Shown: positions 12,540 to 24,896, numbered from the stretch's first letter. The stretch: 64,000 nt of DNA from Cyathus striatus (GCA_025738555.1 JAOVFP010000022.1:496001-560000), one strand, 5' to 3'. Made by a program: numbers and translations. Notes: a model not told the origin generated them from the sequence alone.

Positions 12540-13133
12540 ACCCATCACATGTCACATTCTTTCTGACTTAAACCCTTTCAATTGATAGTGTCTGACCTAG
12601 TTATTGACAATGCTGCCCCATGACACCACAGTTAACTGCTAGTCCATTATTAAGTAATGTAATTTGACCTTTAATATTAACAACTTATTTAAATTTGAAA
12701 ATTATGTCAAGAGGAAGAAATTCAGCAATAGCAGGTGCATGGACCACTTTCTGATACTGTCTGGTTAAATTGAACCAGAACATTCTGAAATGCTTGTTGA
12801 GTGTCAATTCTAAATGGTGTCTGCCCCTTGAAAACCAAAAAAGTAATGGCCACTAGGCAATAATAAGTAGAGAAGTACCAAAGGTGTTTTCATACTTAGA
12901 AATGAATACAAATAATAAACAACTATATTGCATATGTCAGAAATGTGAACACATATGGCAGTGTAGAAGTGAAACTACTTGTGGCACAATATCACTGAGA
13001 GTGAAGATAGTTTCCATTATCTTTTTGTATCAATAAAACAAAGAAACTATTGAGTAGTTATGTAAAGTAAACAGATGTGTGGCTCAATAATGTTTGTTGA
13101 AGATGGTATAACCAATGCTTGAAGCAAGAATCA
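12540..13133 (+). other. Foldback core, first part (conserved between foldback I and II)
   Basis: Non-repetitive sequence that can be aligned by eye to 62.3-62.7 kb in foldback II. Shared landmarks are GTAATGGCCACTA/GTAATGACCACTG, AGTAGAGAAGTACCA/AAGAGAAGTACAGG, and CATATGGCAGTGTAGAAGTG/ACATGACAGTGTAGAAGTG. Translation gives a short protein-like stretch (MSRGRNSAIAGAW, then CQKCEH) broken by stops. It could be a decayed element gene or just a conserved element body; I do not recognise it. Between 11,640 and 12,540 are palindromic ACTCTACCTGGACTC words and GTGTGACA/TGTCACAC repeats. Confidence 0.45.
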
Positions 13134-13141
13134 TAATTATC

Positions 13142-14740
13142 CAGTAATTTACGCTCCCCCACCAGTTTATGTGGACTCCACATAACCTCCTCTTTTTTTA
13201 GGTGGAGTCCACATAAACTCTATATTGAGTCCACCTAAACTCCACATTGAGTCCATAATTTCCATATATACTCCATGTGGAGTCCATCTTATCTTCATGT
13301 AAACTCCACATGTACTCCACATTATCCTCCATGTAAAATTTATGTGGAGTCTATGTAGATATTATATAGATTTCACATAACACCGCATGTATGGATCGAT
13401 ACCAGCTGCTACATTGCTTTGTTTTGCCATGTTTACATTTATGTAACAGTTGTCACTGCTAATTACAGGTGTAATATAATCATAAATTATCGAATTTGTC
13501 ACACAGTGTCACAGTTGTCACAGCTATCTTAGCACATTTAATTTTGTCTGTCATTGTCCCACCTTTGTGACAACATTACTACTGCAGTTGTTATGGTGTT
13601 ATAGTTGTCACACTTTTCATACAGTGTTATCCTCTATGTATGGTATCACACTTGATGCATGGAGTCATGCTTGATGCAGAGTCACACTTGATGCATGGAG
13701 TTACACTTAACACATGGTGTCACACTAACCCACGGTGTCACACTAACCCATGGTGTCACACTAACCCATGGTGTCACACTAACCCATGGTGTCACACTAA
13801 CCCACAGTGTCACACTAACCCACAGTATCATGCTCAATGCATGGTGTCATGCTCAACATATGGTGTCATGCTCAGCACATGGTGTCATGCTCAACACATG
13901 GTGTCACGCTCAACACATGGTGTCACACTCAACACATGATGTCACGCTCAACACATGGTGTCACGCTCAACACATGGTGTCACGCTCAACACATGGTGTC
14001 ACACTCAACACATGGTGTCATGCTCAACACATGGTGTCACACTCAACACATGGTGTCATGCTCAACACATGGTGTTACACTCAACACACGGTGTCATGCT
14101 CAACACATGGTGTCATGCTCAACACACAGTGTCATGCTTGATACATGGTGTCACGCTTGACACACAGTGTCACACTGAACACATGATGTCACGCTTGACA
14201 CATGGTGTCACACTGAACACATGGTGTCACACTCAACACACAGTGTCACACTCAACACACAGTGTCACACTCAACACATGGTGTCACACTCAACACACAG
14301 TGTCACACACAATGCATAGTGTCACACTTGATGCAGTGTCACACTCAATGCACAGTGTCACGCTCGATGACAATGTGTGACAAGTGTGACAATTGCTACT
14401 CTGTCACAACTATAGTGACTGTGACAAATATAACACTGTAATACTACGAGTTACATAGTGTTACAGTTGTCACAGTCATTACACATGGAGTCTATGTGGA
14501 GTGTACCAGGATGTAATATGGAGAATCCATGTGGAGTTCTCCTAAACTCCGCGGATTCCATGTGGAATTTAGTGATTTCATGTGGAGTCCACATGGAGTC
14601 CATGTAAAATCTGCCTACATTTTAATGTCAATAACACATCACTCCACATATCCTCCATGTTGAGTCCACATAGGCTCCTGAAATTTTACAAGGAGTCCAC
14701 ATGGACTCCATGTAAACATGTGGGGGACCGTAAAGTGCTC
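13142..14740. mobile_element. Non-autonomous KDZ-type element, 1,599 bp, in foldback I
   Basis: Termini CAGTAATTTACGCTCCCCC and, reversed, GAGCACTTTACGGTCCCCC are an imperfect TIR of about 20 bases. It is flanked by a perfect 8-bp TSD TAATTATC (13,134-13,141 and 14,741-14,748). Foldback II has the empty site at the corresponding place (GCAAGAATCATGATC...ACTGAGACATG at about 62.7 kb), which confirms the borders. Just inside each end are GGAGTCCACATGGACTCC-like words, and the middle is a 19-bp minisatellite. No coding capacity. It is a longer sister of the element at 22,624. Confidence 0.88.
13690..14375. repeat. 19-bp minisatellite, unit about CACATGGTGTCACACTCAA
   Basis: About 35 tandem units with C/T variants at the CACGCTCAA/CACACTCAA position. 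The open frames across it (repeats of HGVTLNTWC) arise because 19 is not a multiple of three and all frames rotate; they are not genes. The sister element at 22,624 has only about 14 looser units, so the array length differs sharply between the two copies. Confidence 0.9.
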
Positions 14741-14748
14741 TAATTATC

Positions 14749-15357
14749 TAATAACTGAGATGTGTAATTTTGATGTGAAATCACATATTTCACTGATTTT
14801 TTACATTTCTTATTCACATTTAGTTCTATTACTGTTCATTTCAATAAGAAAATGTTCACTGTCATTATATTACATCTCTAGTTCTGATTGTAAAAAAGCT
14901 TATACCCTCTAATTTCCAAATTTCTCATACTTTGTCAATGGACCTACATACACTCTACATTTTCAATTCTATTTCCTTATTATTGTTACACTTTCACAAT
15001 TTTATAATTGTCATATCCCACACTATAATATTCAATTCTACAAGAACATTTCTTTTTCTTTGTTTTAATAAGTTACTCTGTACATCTGGATACATTGCAT
15101 CTGTAACAATTTGAACAATAGGGTAGATGTATATAGGTAACCACACATGTGATCAAATTCCCTCTCTTTAGCTGTTAAATATTCAGTAACTCATAATTTT
15201 CCTTCTGACTGTGCCTTCAGACTTCATATGTGTGAGTAAATGTAAAAAGATAAAATACATGCACATACTTACTGTTGTTATGTCTTGTATCTGATAAATA
15301 AAACTTGAGGTATTTTACACATTATAATAATAGGCCTAAAAATGAGGTGGAAAATAT
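14749..15357 (+). other. Foldback core, second part
   Basis: Aligns by eye with 62,705-63,120 in foldback II: ACTGAGATGTGTAATTTTGA against ACTGAGACATGTGAGTTTAA, then TACATCTCTAGTTCTGATT in both, then CAATTCTACAAG in both. No coding signal was seen. Confidence 0.55.
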
Positions 15358-16011
15358 GAGAACTTGTCACTTAGCCACATGTTTCAACTGACTATCAGAG
15401 AGTCAGTTGATAGTCAGTTGAGACTCTCTGAGACTAGATTGAGATCTTTAGTCTGAAATGACAGTCAGATGAGAGTTAGGTGAGAGTCAGGTGAGAGATA
15501 GATGATAAATTTTTACAAAACTCAAACCTCTCACTCAGATCTCAATAGTAATTTGAAACTAGATTAATAGGACTCTCATTAGACTATCAGTGAAAGTTTT
15601 TTGTTGAACAGGCAAGTTGTCAATACATTATTGGTGTTCAATATGACAAAGGAAAAGTGTGACATGCTGGAAAATGTTGGAAAAGGCATAACATGTGTGA
15701 CATGCCAGAAGATATTGAAAATATGTGACATGTGTGACACATCTCGTCACACTTGTCACACTTGTCACAACATGACAGTACATGAAAAGTGTCACAAGTG
15801 TGATGGCTATAATACCATGACAAGTGTGACAAGATGTGTTACATATTTTTCAATGTGTCTGTCATGCTTTTGCCAACATGTCACACTTGAGTTTCAACTA
15901 ACTCTAATAAGACTCTCAGTTGACTATTGAGACTCAGTTGAAAGTCAAATGATAGTCAGATGGGAGTCATGTGAGAGTCAGTAAAGACATGTCTGGGAGT
16001 GACACATACAG
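15358..16011. mobile_element. Small KDZ-type element, 654 bp, GAGAGTCAG words
   Basis: Left end GAGAACTTGTCACTTAGCC; right end, reversed, CTGTATGTGTCACTCCCAG. Perfect 8-bp TSD GAAAATAT at 15,350-15,357 and 16,012-16,019. The ends and the subterminal words are those of element E, so it is probably a deletion derivative or non-autonomous relative of E. The centre holds TGTGACA/TGTCACA repeats. Confidence 0.85.
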
Positions 16012-16332
16012 GAAAATATGACATTTACAAAAATGTTGTGTTGCACTTGAAATATGTAAAGTGTGGGAATACATGTGACATACATGAAGTGTGGTAAAAA
16101 TGGATGTGTGGGAATATATGTGACAAATGTGAAGTGTGGGAATATGTGTGATAGATGTGATATGAAGTGAGAATGGATGTGTGAGAATATGTGCAACAAA
16201 TGTGATATGTGATAAGAACATGACATATGTGATGTGTGGTAAGAATGTCACAAATATGATATGTGGGAATATATGTGACAAATGTGATGTGTGGTAAGAA
16301 AGTGACAAATGTGATGTGTGGGAATATATGTG

Positions 16333-18111
16333 ACATTGTGTGACTAATGTGACATGTGGGAAGAATGTGATACTTGTGACCTATGATGTGATTATGAAGC
16401 ACTCACTACAATAGAATGAAGCAAATATCCAAACATGAAGCAAACACTGAAACAGAATAAAGCAATTCTGAAGTACTCACTGCAATCATATTAAGCAAAT
16501 ACTCCAACATGAAGCAAATACTGAAACAGGATGAAGCAATCCTGAAGCACTCACTGCAATCATATCAAGCAAATATTCCAACATGAAGCAAACACTTAAG
16601 CAAACACTGAAACAGAATGAAGCATTCCTGAAGCACTCACTGCAATCATATCAAGTAATATGAAGCAAACACTGAAACAGAATAAAGCAATTCTGAAGCA
16701 CTCACTGCAATGGAATCAAGCAAATATTCAAACATGAAGCAAACACTGAAACAGAATAAAGCATTTCTGAAGCATTCACTGCAATTATATCAAGCAACAT
16801 GAAGCAAACACTGAAACAGCATAAAGCATTCCTGAAGCATTCACTGCAATTATATCAAGCAACATGAAGCAAACACTGAAACAGCATAAAGCATTCCTGA
16901 AGCATTCACTGCAATTATATCAAGCAACATGAAGCAAACACTGAAACAGCATAAAGCATTCCTGAAGCATTCACTGCAATTATATCAAGCAACATGAAGC
17001 AAACACTGAAACAGCATAAAGCATTCCTGAAGCATTCACTGCAATTATATCAAGCAACATGAAGCAAACACTGAAACAGCATAAAGCATTTCTGAAGCAT
17101 TCACTGCAATTATATCAAGCAACATGAAGCAAACACTGAAACAGAATAAAGCATTTCTGAAGCACTCACTGCAATCATATCAAGCAACATGAAGCAAATA
17201 CTGAAACAGGATGAAGCAATCCTGAAGCACTCACTGCAATGGAATCAAGCAAATATTCAAACATGAAGCAAACACTGAAATAGAATAAAGCATTCCTGAA
17301 GCACTCACTGCAATCATATCAAGCAATATGAAGCAAAGACTGAAACAGAATAAAGCAATTCTGAAGCACTCACTGCAATGGAATCAAGCAAATATTCAAA
17401 CATGAAGCAAACACTGAAACAGAATGAAGCATTCCTGAAGCACTCACTGCAATCATATTAAGCAAATACTCTAACATGAAGCAAATACTGAAAACTGATA
17501 ATGCATTCATAAAGCACTCACTGCAATGGAATCAAGCAAATAATGAAACATGAAGCAATCACTGCAGCCAGATGAAGCATCTGTGAAGTGACCACTGTAA
17601 TCCCATGAAGCAAACACTGCAACTAGATAAAGCAATATGAAGCAACCACTGCAACCAGATGAAGCATTCTTAATGCAACCATTGCAATCTAATAAAGCAT
17701 TCCTGATGTGACCACTGCAATTGAATGAAGCAATATGAAGCAACCACTGCAATGAGATGAAGCATTTGTGAAGGGACCACTGCAATCCCATGAAGCAATC
17801 ACTGTAATTGAATAAAGCAACATGAAGCACCCACTGCAAGCAGATGAAGCATTATTGAAGTAGTCATTGCAACTGAATGAAGCAAATGTTTCAATATGAA
17901 GCTACTGCTGCAAGCAGATGAAGCATTTGTGAAGTGACCACTGCAATTGAATAAAGCAATGGGTCTAACATGAAGCAAATGCTGCAGCCAGATAAAGCAT
18001 TCTTTGCAATCATTGACTGCAATAATATAAAGCTGCTTCATGTTGCAGTTGCAGATCTCCAACCTGGTTTACTGCAATTGCAGTAAAAAACATGATAATG
18101 CTCATCAGTAC
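16333..18111 (-). repeat. Right arm of foldback I
   Basis: Reverse complement of the left arm, pairing base for base under the sum 27,793. The further inward repeat of GGAATATATGTGACAAATGTG (16,020-16,390) is longer than on the left side, a local expansion or a matching loss on the left. Confidence 0.85.
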
Positions 18112-18834
18112 TAGTGGGGAGAGATATACAAAGAGGAAGAATGAAAATCATCAAAATGGAAAAGTCAGACTCTCAAAGTGACTGATAGACAATATCATGT
18201 GACTAAAGTGTAGCAGCCCGAAAAGTGAACACGTTGTTTGAACATTTGAACTGTTCAACTGACAATCACTCCTTGAGTCCTTGGAAAGCTTGGCACTATG
18301 CTGTTCCCATGTCTTCTGCCAGAGTACAACTTTTCTCTCTCCTCTTCCCTAAGCCTTTCCCATTCTTTGCCCCTCGAAAACTGGCTGTTACCAGACCTGA
18401 ACATAATTTTGTATGGTTTATTCATATTAGTATAGTGACTACCATAGTTGTTATCATTTCTCAAAAATTGATTTGCAGCACACAATGTAATAATTGAACT
18501 GTAAAACTGTAAATAGAATTAGAAAGATTTCGTTGCACCAGCTGTACTCTTCCATAATAACAAAAGTGTTTGATTTCTACTTTAAAATATACCATTACAT
18601 AGGTTACATCACATCACAGATGATGTATAGAGAAGTATGTATATGCAAGCACTATCTAGGTAAAACTATGCAAACTCCACAAAGAAGTATGTAGTCTATC
18701 TCACTCTATCCAACAGCACAACATGCTACACTGTGATATGTTGTTTGTATAGAGTTGTATAGCTTGGCGGATGATCAACATAGGCTACTGAGCTTGGCAC
18801 TTAGCTCAGTAACTGAATCGGTGTTTCCTGATGA
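18112..18834. other. Unassigned flank between foldback I and the ORF1-E tail
   Basis: AT-rich sequence without a recognisable gene or repeat. Two short open frames on opposite strands at about 18,225-18,500 look like chance. Confidence 0.4.
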
Positions 18835-19100
18835 GGCACTTTCACAACCTGAAGTATTTTAAAAGGATGGAACAGTGGTTTATGGGAGATCCCAATATTA
18901 AGGATGAAGATGTCTGGGGAGCTAGGAAGCCTGGGATTGACTATCTAGGTGAAATCCTGAATAAGTGTATTGCTATTGCTGAGAAGAAAAAGAAAGAAGA
19001 AGAAAAGGAAGAGAGAGAGAAGGAGAAAGAGGGGGAAAAGGACAAGAATAAGGGTAAGGGTAAAGATAAGAGAAAGGAGAGTAGAAAAGGAAAGGAATGA
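18835..19100 (+). pseudogene. ORF1 of element E, C-terminal tail
   Basis: Encodes FKRMEQWFMGDPNIKDEDVW followed by a long Lys/Glu-rich tail ending KESRKGKE and a stop at about 19,100. This matches the C-terminus of the other ORF1 copies (PDMEEWL … LWGLEK … lysine-rich tail). It is the likely end of the ORF1 that breaks off at 8,645; about 10.2 kb including foldback I lies between. Confidence 0.6.
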
Positions 19101-19259
19101 GCTTTGTAAGAATATTCTCTTTGTTATTTTCAACAAAGTTATACTTTCAACAAGTATAACTTGAAGTTTTTTTATTAATACTTCAACAGTATAGATTTTT
19201 CATAAAAGCTTTGTTGTCTATTCTTTTCTTTTGATGAAGTTATACTTTCAACAAGTATA

Positions 19260-20376
19260 TGAGACACCTGACGGGCATACACTACCTATAGCAGTTGATT
19301 TTAGCTTTCTATTATGTATACAAGTACTCACCAAATGGTAACAAACATGGGTTAGATCATAGGATTGGAGTCGAGACCCGAGCTGCCAGTTATAGTACTA
19401 CTAAAAAGTACACTCACCAAGGGTATTATTAACATAAAGCCTAAGGTAGTACTGCATACAGAAGCGGAGAGATAAAGACGGCACGAAACTCAGCAACTAA
19501 ATGGATAACAGCCAGAAACACATCTGGCAACGCGTGAAGGTCACATGACAAGACACGATCAATATCCAAGAGAAGCAAGCAATGACGAGGCGCCTTTCCA
19601 GGCGCCTCGGCAAATCCCAAAGTCCCGAGTCAACCGATCAACTTCTCTCAGAGAAACTGGCGAAGCGAGACATAGCTAGATTAAGTGATGCACCCTGAAC
19701 CCTGATCAACACCTGAGCTATTCTTAGTACATCCGCGTATAGCCAATCCCATAGCGACCGAAGGAATGCATGCAGCACCATATCCCCCGTCGCGCAACTC
19801 TCTATGACAGACACTCGACCCCCTATCCAGCACGCTCCGTGAGCATACAGCCTTCCCTTTGCAGTGACGTCATTTACCATGCCTAGTGCCCCGAATGTAA
19901 CTATCCAGTAGCTATACAGTACCTTCAGCCACCATATTTCCAGCAGTATATATAGTAGATGAGTTTTGCCATGTACAGGAAGCTATCCCCCACGCAGCTT
20001 CTGTTATAAAGTACCTTGACGTAGTGTAGTGAATTAAAGTGACCTTTCCAAGATTATTGATTAAGTGATTTGATTTGAGTCTAGTAAAAAGAGCCACAAA
20101 CTCCTAGAGTATCACATGTTACATCATACATAGCCAGAGATGTTACCTACCTACTACTTAGACAGTCCCCCACCTTCCTATACATCCCCCTTCTACCCCC
20201 TTTTGCCCAGAAGCATTCTTAATACTGATCTTCTGCGTAATTCCCTCCAAACTCGCCACCCTGTTATGTTGTTTTAGGAGTAAGTAGTTATTATTACATA
20301 ATCTAGCTACTATCACCCCACTGTAAACATCTCTAACCTCTTATATAGCTTCAATTGTAAATCTATACTTTCAACA
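19260..20376. mobile_element. Possible solo LTR inside TATACTTTCAACAAGTATA words
   Basis: A segment starting TGAGACACC and ending TTTCAACA, flanked by GTATA on both sides (19,255 and 20,377). It is richer in CG dinucleotides than its surroundings and has a TATA-like CAGTATATATAG at about 19,945. On both sides are words of the form TATACTT-TCAAC-AAGTATA. TG...CA ends and a 5-bp TSD would fit a solo LTR, but the GTATA match lies within repeated words, so the borders are uncertain. Confidence 0.4.
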
Positions 20377-20589
20377 GTATAGATTTCTTTCTTGATTTCT
20401 TCATACAATACCATTCAAGTTATCTTGCCATCAAACATGGCAAGCATTTGTGTATGAGACTATTCAACAAGTAGCAAGTTCAGAGAATACTACTTTAACT
20501 GTAACTTTTGATTAATATGCAATTAACAAAATAACAAAGTGTGCATTTGATCAGTACTTTACACTCCCCCCCCCCTTCACCATGAATTC

Positions 20590-20880
20590 ACATGAAATTA
20601 CATGACTTTCACACGATTTTCACTTTCACATACAATATTCCAAAACCACCAAATTTAAGTGAAAAGTAGGTGAAGGTGAGGTGAAAGTTAGGTGTAATTC
20701 ACATGAATATTATATGAATTATAGGCCATTTAGTACTGATAGAGATAAGTGTAACTCATGTGAATTTCATGTGAATTTCACATGAATATTAGATGAATTA
20801 TAGACCATTTAGTACTGATAAAGATAAGTGCAATTAACATGTTTTTTGCATGACTTTCATGTGAATTATAGTGAAACAGA
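20590..20880. repeat. Subterminal words of element B, A end (TTCACATGAA)
   Basis: Repeats of CATGAATTTCACATGAATATT and similar, in both orientations (TTCATGTGAA is self-complementary apart from its centre). The same words are at 30,365-30,485 and in elements C and J. Confidence 0.8.
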
Positions 20881-21037
20881 ACTAATCATTTAAAGCTTTA
20901 TACAAAAGAGTCTACAACTTACAATTTATAGTCTACATATACCCTTCCTCATCATCAAATAAATCACTACTCAACCTTACCATTCTTTTTTGTTGCTTTT
21001 TCAATACATGCTGTGTGTGAAAAAACAACATTGCATG

Positions 21038-21592
21038 TGTTATACTTTCTCCATCTCAACCCCGCCAGAGCACCTCTTTTTCATGTGACCCTTCTATTTA
21101 TATCTTTTTACTTACTCATCTCGCTGATCCCCACCCCACTGGTTTGTCATACTACGAGCACGGACTTTACTTGTCTCCCAGGACTTGCTTACTGATATAC
21201 TGCGCATTACTGCACATTCTATTTATAGACCTCTGCCGAGTCATGGCAAGTCATGGACTTATTTATAGTAGCATACCTTTCTGTGAATGGACCATGCTTC
21301 TCTGTATAAATAGCTCATGTATTCTGATCAAGCTTCTTCAGCTTGATCTTAGTTTAGCTATCATCCAATATAGCTGGCTAATCCCCTCTATCCTCTTTGA
21401 GAATTACCTCAGACCCAGAACACTGCTACTTCATATCCACTCTTCAAGTGTTACTGTGAAGACACTGCTAAAGTCCATTAGTGTATAACTTACGTTATAA
21501 CTGTTTAGACTTCAACTTCGTCATATGACTTACAAGTGTAGTGACAAGTCACATGATTATTATATCACAAGATCAGAACTCGGATCATAACA
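21038..21592. mobile_element. Solo LTR, 555 bp, in the transposase of element B
   Basis: Starts TGTTATACTTTC and ends GGATCATAACA, so the ends are the short inverted repeat TGTTAT/ATAACA. It is flanked by a perfect 5-bp TSD GCATG (21,033-21,037 and 21,593-21,597). Removing it joins the transposase reading frame found uninterrupted in element C. No internal retrotransposon genes remain, so the family is not known. Confidence 0.85.
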
Positions 21593-22623
21593 GCATGCAT
21601 AAACCAGTTGAAATTTGATACAGTCATTCTTTTGAGTATTGATTCAAATCCACCAAGCCAAGCATTGAGTTATTCACAAGCCTTTCATAATATTAATATT
21701 AAATACAATTTAAAGTATATAAACTCACCTGTGTATTAAAAGCTCTTTTGAAATATGGATTTCCATTATGATCATGATCAATTATTACAAGATTGGGAGC
21801 AGAACTATCATTAGGTGCAGGATTGCAGTATGTGTGGCACAGATCATCATCTGCTTTATGGTTTGTATAGTGATAACTGTCAACAACAAATTGACTTGTT
21901 CCAAGCCATATATGATAAATTGCATTGTTGACAACATAATGAAGAACAAGACATGCTTTATCAATGCATATATATGCTGGTCATAATTCAGGATCAGGAA
22001 AAACCATATTTAAAAATTCTAAAATCTGTCTTGAGGATTCAGACTTAACAAATTTCCATGCAATGACAACACCACATGGAGCACAAATTGTCTCTACGCA
22101 TTAATAATGGTTTGGAGAAAAGTATGTTTTATGAGTGTTAGAATCATCACTATTTTGTTCTTCATCATGTGGTTGATGAGTGCGATTTATTCTAGGTAGC
22201 CAAGACAAATTCTCATTGCAATGTTGTAATGCTCATCTTAGTCCAGAAAGACCTGCTGAGCTATAATTTAAACAGTGTTTATTCCATATTTCTTGATGAA
22301 TTTTACATGCTTCAGTACCATGAACTTTCTGTCTGGTACAATCCTTCACATGGCACTTTGCTCTATATTGAATATTATGATGTCCACAGAATACACCACC
22401 ATGGTGATTAGATATATTAGCAGAACAACCTTCCATTGCACAGTGAACTGGTCCCATTACAACACTATCAATAACAATCATTTTTACTGGAGAAGCCATT
22501 TCAGATGATACATTATTGTTTATATTCTCCATAGTATCTGCAGTTGCCTTATATGGTTGAGTACATTCCACACAACTGTAGTTTGAAGCCAGATTTATTT
22601 TTCCACTCTCTCCAAGATATTCA

Positions 22624-23800
22624 CAGTAATTTACACTCCCCCACCAGTTTACATGGACTCCACATAACCTCCTCTTTTTTTAGGTGGACTCCACATAAAC
22701 TCTATATTGAGTCCACCTAAACTCCACATTGAGTCCATAATTTCCATATATACTCCATTTGGAGTCCATCTTATCTTCATGTAAACTCCACATGTACTCC
22801 ACATTATCCTCCATGTAAAATTTATGTGGAGTCTATGTAGACATTATATAGATTTCACATAACACTGCATGTATCAATTGATATTAGCTGTTACATTGCT
22901 TTGTTTTGCCATGTTTACATTTATATAACAGTTGTCACTGCTAATTACAGGTGTAATATAATCATAAATTATCGAATTTGTCACACAGTGTCACAGTTAT
23001 CTTAGCACATTTAATTTTGTCTGTCATTGTCCCACCTTTGTGACAACATTACTACTGCAGTTATTATGGTGTTATAGTTGTCACACTTTTCATACAGTGT
23101 CATGCTCAATGTATGGTGTCACACTTGATGCATGGAGTCATGCTTGATGCACAGTATCATGCTTGATGCAAGGTGTCACACTAACACATGGTGTCACACT
23201 CAACACATGGTGTCACACTCGATGCATGGTGGTCACACTAACACATGGTGTCACACTCAACACATGGTGTCACACTCAACACACCATGTCACACTCAACA
23301 CACAGTGTCACACTCAACACACAACATCACACTCAACACATGGTGTCACACACAATGCATAGTGTCACACTTTATGCAGTGTCACACTCAATGTATAGTA
23401 TCACATAATGTATAGTGTCACACTCAATGACAATATGTGACAAGTGTGACAATTGCTAACCTGTTGCAACTATAGTGACTGTGACAAATATAACACTGTA
23501 ATACTATGAGTTACATAGTGTTACAGTTGTTACAGTCATTACACATGGAGTCTATGTGGAGTGTACCTGGATGTAATATGGAGAATCCATATGGAGTTCT
23601 CCTAAACTCCGCAGACTCCATGTGGAATTTAGTGATTTCATGTGGAGTCCACATGGAGTCCATGTAAAATCTGCCTACCTTTTAATGTCAATAACACATC
23701 ACTCCACATATCCTCCATGTTGAGTCCACATAGGCTCCTGAAATTTTACAAGGAGTCCACATGGACTCCACATAAACGTGTGGGGGACCGTAAAGTGCTC
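22624..23800. mobile_element. Non-autonomous KDZ-type element, 1,177 bp, in transposase B
   Basis: Termini CAGTAATTTACACTCCCCC and, reversed, GAGCACTTTACGGTCCCCC. Perfect 8-bp TSD GATATTCA (22,616-22,623 and 23,801-23,808). Removing it restores an uninterrupted match to the transposase of element C (…EYLGESGKINL against …EHLGANGIVKP). The flanks inside the ends are nearly identical to those of the element at 13,142, and the middle is a short, worn 19-bp array (23,100-23,430). Confidence 0.92.
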
Positions 23801-24896
23801 GATATTCATATACTTTGATAGTAATATCTTTAGTGGATAGACCATCTTGAACTACAAATTGCTTATCAGATGCTGTGCTCACAGTATGAATTGATTCTTC
23901 AATAAATCCATCCCAAACTTGTTGGTGACTTAATTCTTTATTATCACCATAGCTATTTGTCCAGAACTCTGCATAAGCTGCAGTAGATGCATGAAAGCTA
24001 TATGTGGCATTCATAATTGCCTTTGAGAATACACAATCTACCCATAGATGTGTTCCAATTTTAATATAATGTGCATCATTCAAGTATTCTGTCTGAGGCT
24101 CTTTACCAATAATATTAATATGCTTATGATCTGCATAATAAATTGTATTACATCCTGAACAATAACCAGTTAATATATGTGCATTGTAATACAATTTTGT
24201 TCCTTCAATTAAAGTAACTTTGGGAATATCAGAATATTTTGAATTTTGCCTTAATGAATGACCATCACAAGATTCTGTAACACACTGTATAGATGTGGGG
24301 CATATAAGACATACAGGGGTAATTTTTTTCTCTGAGATAGGCCCAAGCTCCTGGGTAAAGTAACCATCATCATTATAAGGATGCAGTCCCAAAAACTTTG
24401 CAAATTTATCCAGCTTAATTGCAATTTCTGAAATTACTTCATCATCATCAACTATAGTTGGAATCTGATTTTTTGAAAATAAATGCTTTGTTTTATCACT
24501 AAGAATGGTGTGAACAGTAGTTGCAAAGACATTCATCCAACTTGAAATTTGAGTTCTTCTATCATTTCCTTCACAATACTGCTGCCTTGCATGCAAATTT
24601 AGCAATTCAACATTTTTTGTTAATGTAAACATCAAAAATAAAACAGTTGATAGGCTTATTTTTGAACCAAATCTTTCTTGAATGAATGAACTAAATTTTG
24701 CAAACTTAAGCATAGAAAATTCTTGTTCAGATCCTATACCATAAGCCATAGGTAAATATGCAAGTGCAAGCAGCCAATAATGTTGAATAACTATTTCATA
24801 GAGGAGTCCAAGCAGCTATACACAGATATACAAGAAACTAAAAGTACATTTGATATAGATTTTAAAGGGAAAAATTGCTATCTTTCAAAAATTTAC

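Larger units (their letters stand above)
9682..18111. mobile_element. Foldback element I: long inverted arms around a 5-kb core
   Basis: The left arm starts TGCTGACGAGCATTATCATG and the right arm ends with its near-exact reverse complement. Positions pair as x and 27,793-x. This sum stays constant from the outer to the inner part of the arms (9,731 with 18,062; 11,391 with 16,402), so about 1.77 kb of arm is collinear with no net indels, and translations across both arms are identical. The arms consist mostly of tandem short repeats. Long inverted arms built of tandem repeats around a loop are the hallmark of foldback (FB-like) transposons. No clear TSD was seen. It lies inside ORF1-E and carries two smaller elements. 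The core (12.5-15.4 kb) is homologous to that of foldback II. Confidence 0.75.
20933..24749 (-). pseudogene. KDZ transposase, CxC5/CxC6 type (element B), interrupted twice
   Basis: DDE-type transposase of the KDZ group, recognised by its order of cysteine clusters. From the N-terminus: MAYGIGSEQEF at 24,749 (similarity to the copy in C extends upstream past a stop); LLNLHARQQYCEGNDRR; CLICPTSIQCVTESC (CxC5-like); GYCSGCNTIYY; and, beyond the nested element, CVECTQPYK, VDSVVMGPVHCAMEGCSAN, CTRQKVHGTEAC, ICAPCGVV, CNPAP, AFNTQ and ACE-x-LNAWLGGFESILKR. A 1,177-bp element sits at 22,624-23,800 and a solo LTR at 21,038-21,592. In-frame stops include ACE*LNAW (CAA to TAA) and Y*CVET. The end reads FDDEEGYM, stop at 20,933. 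The DDE triad is probably the Asp of VDSVV, the Asp of the IDKA-type block and the Glu of ACE; this follows the family pattern and was not tested. Confidence 0.85.

Noticed and set aside
13640..14380. Overlapping frames with HGVTLNTWC repeats
   Set aside because: By-product of a 19-bp tandem array; no gene.
18225..18497. 90-codon open frame on the plus strand, with a minus-strand frame opposite
   Set aside because: No similarity recognised, no intron signals, and both strands are open, which suggests chance.
19340..19400. tRNA-like B box (GGGTCTCGACTCC, minus strand) in the possible solo LTR
   Set aside because: It has an extra base relative to the B-box consensus, with no matching A box and no T-run.
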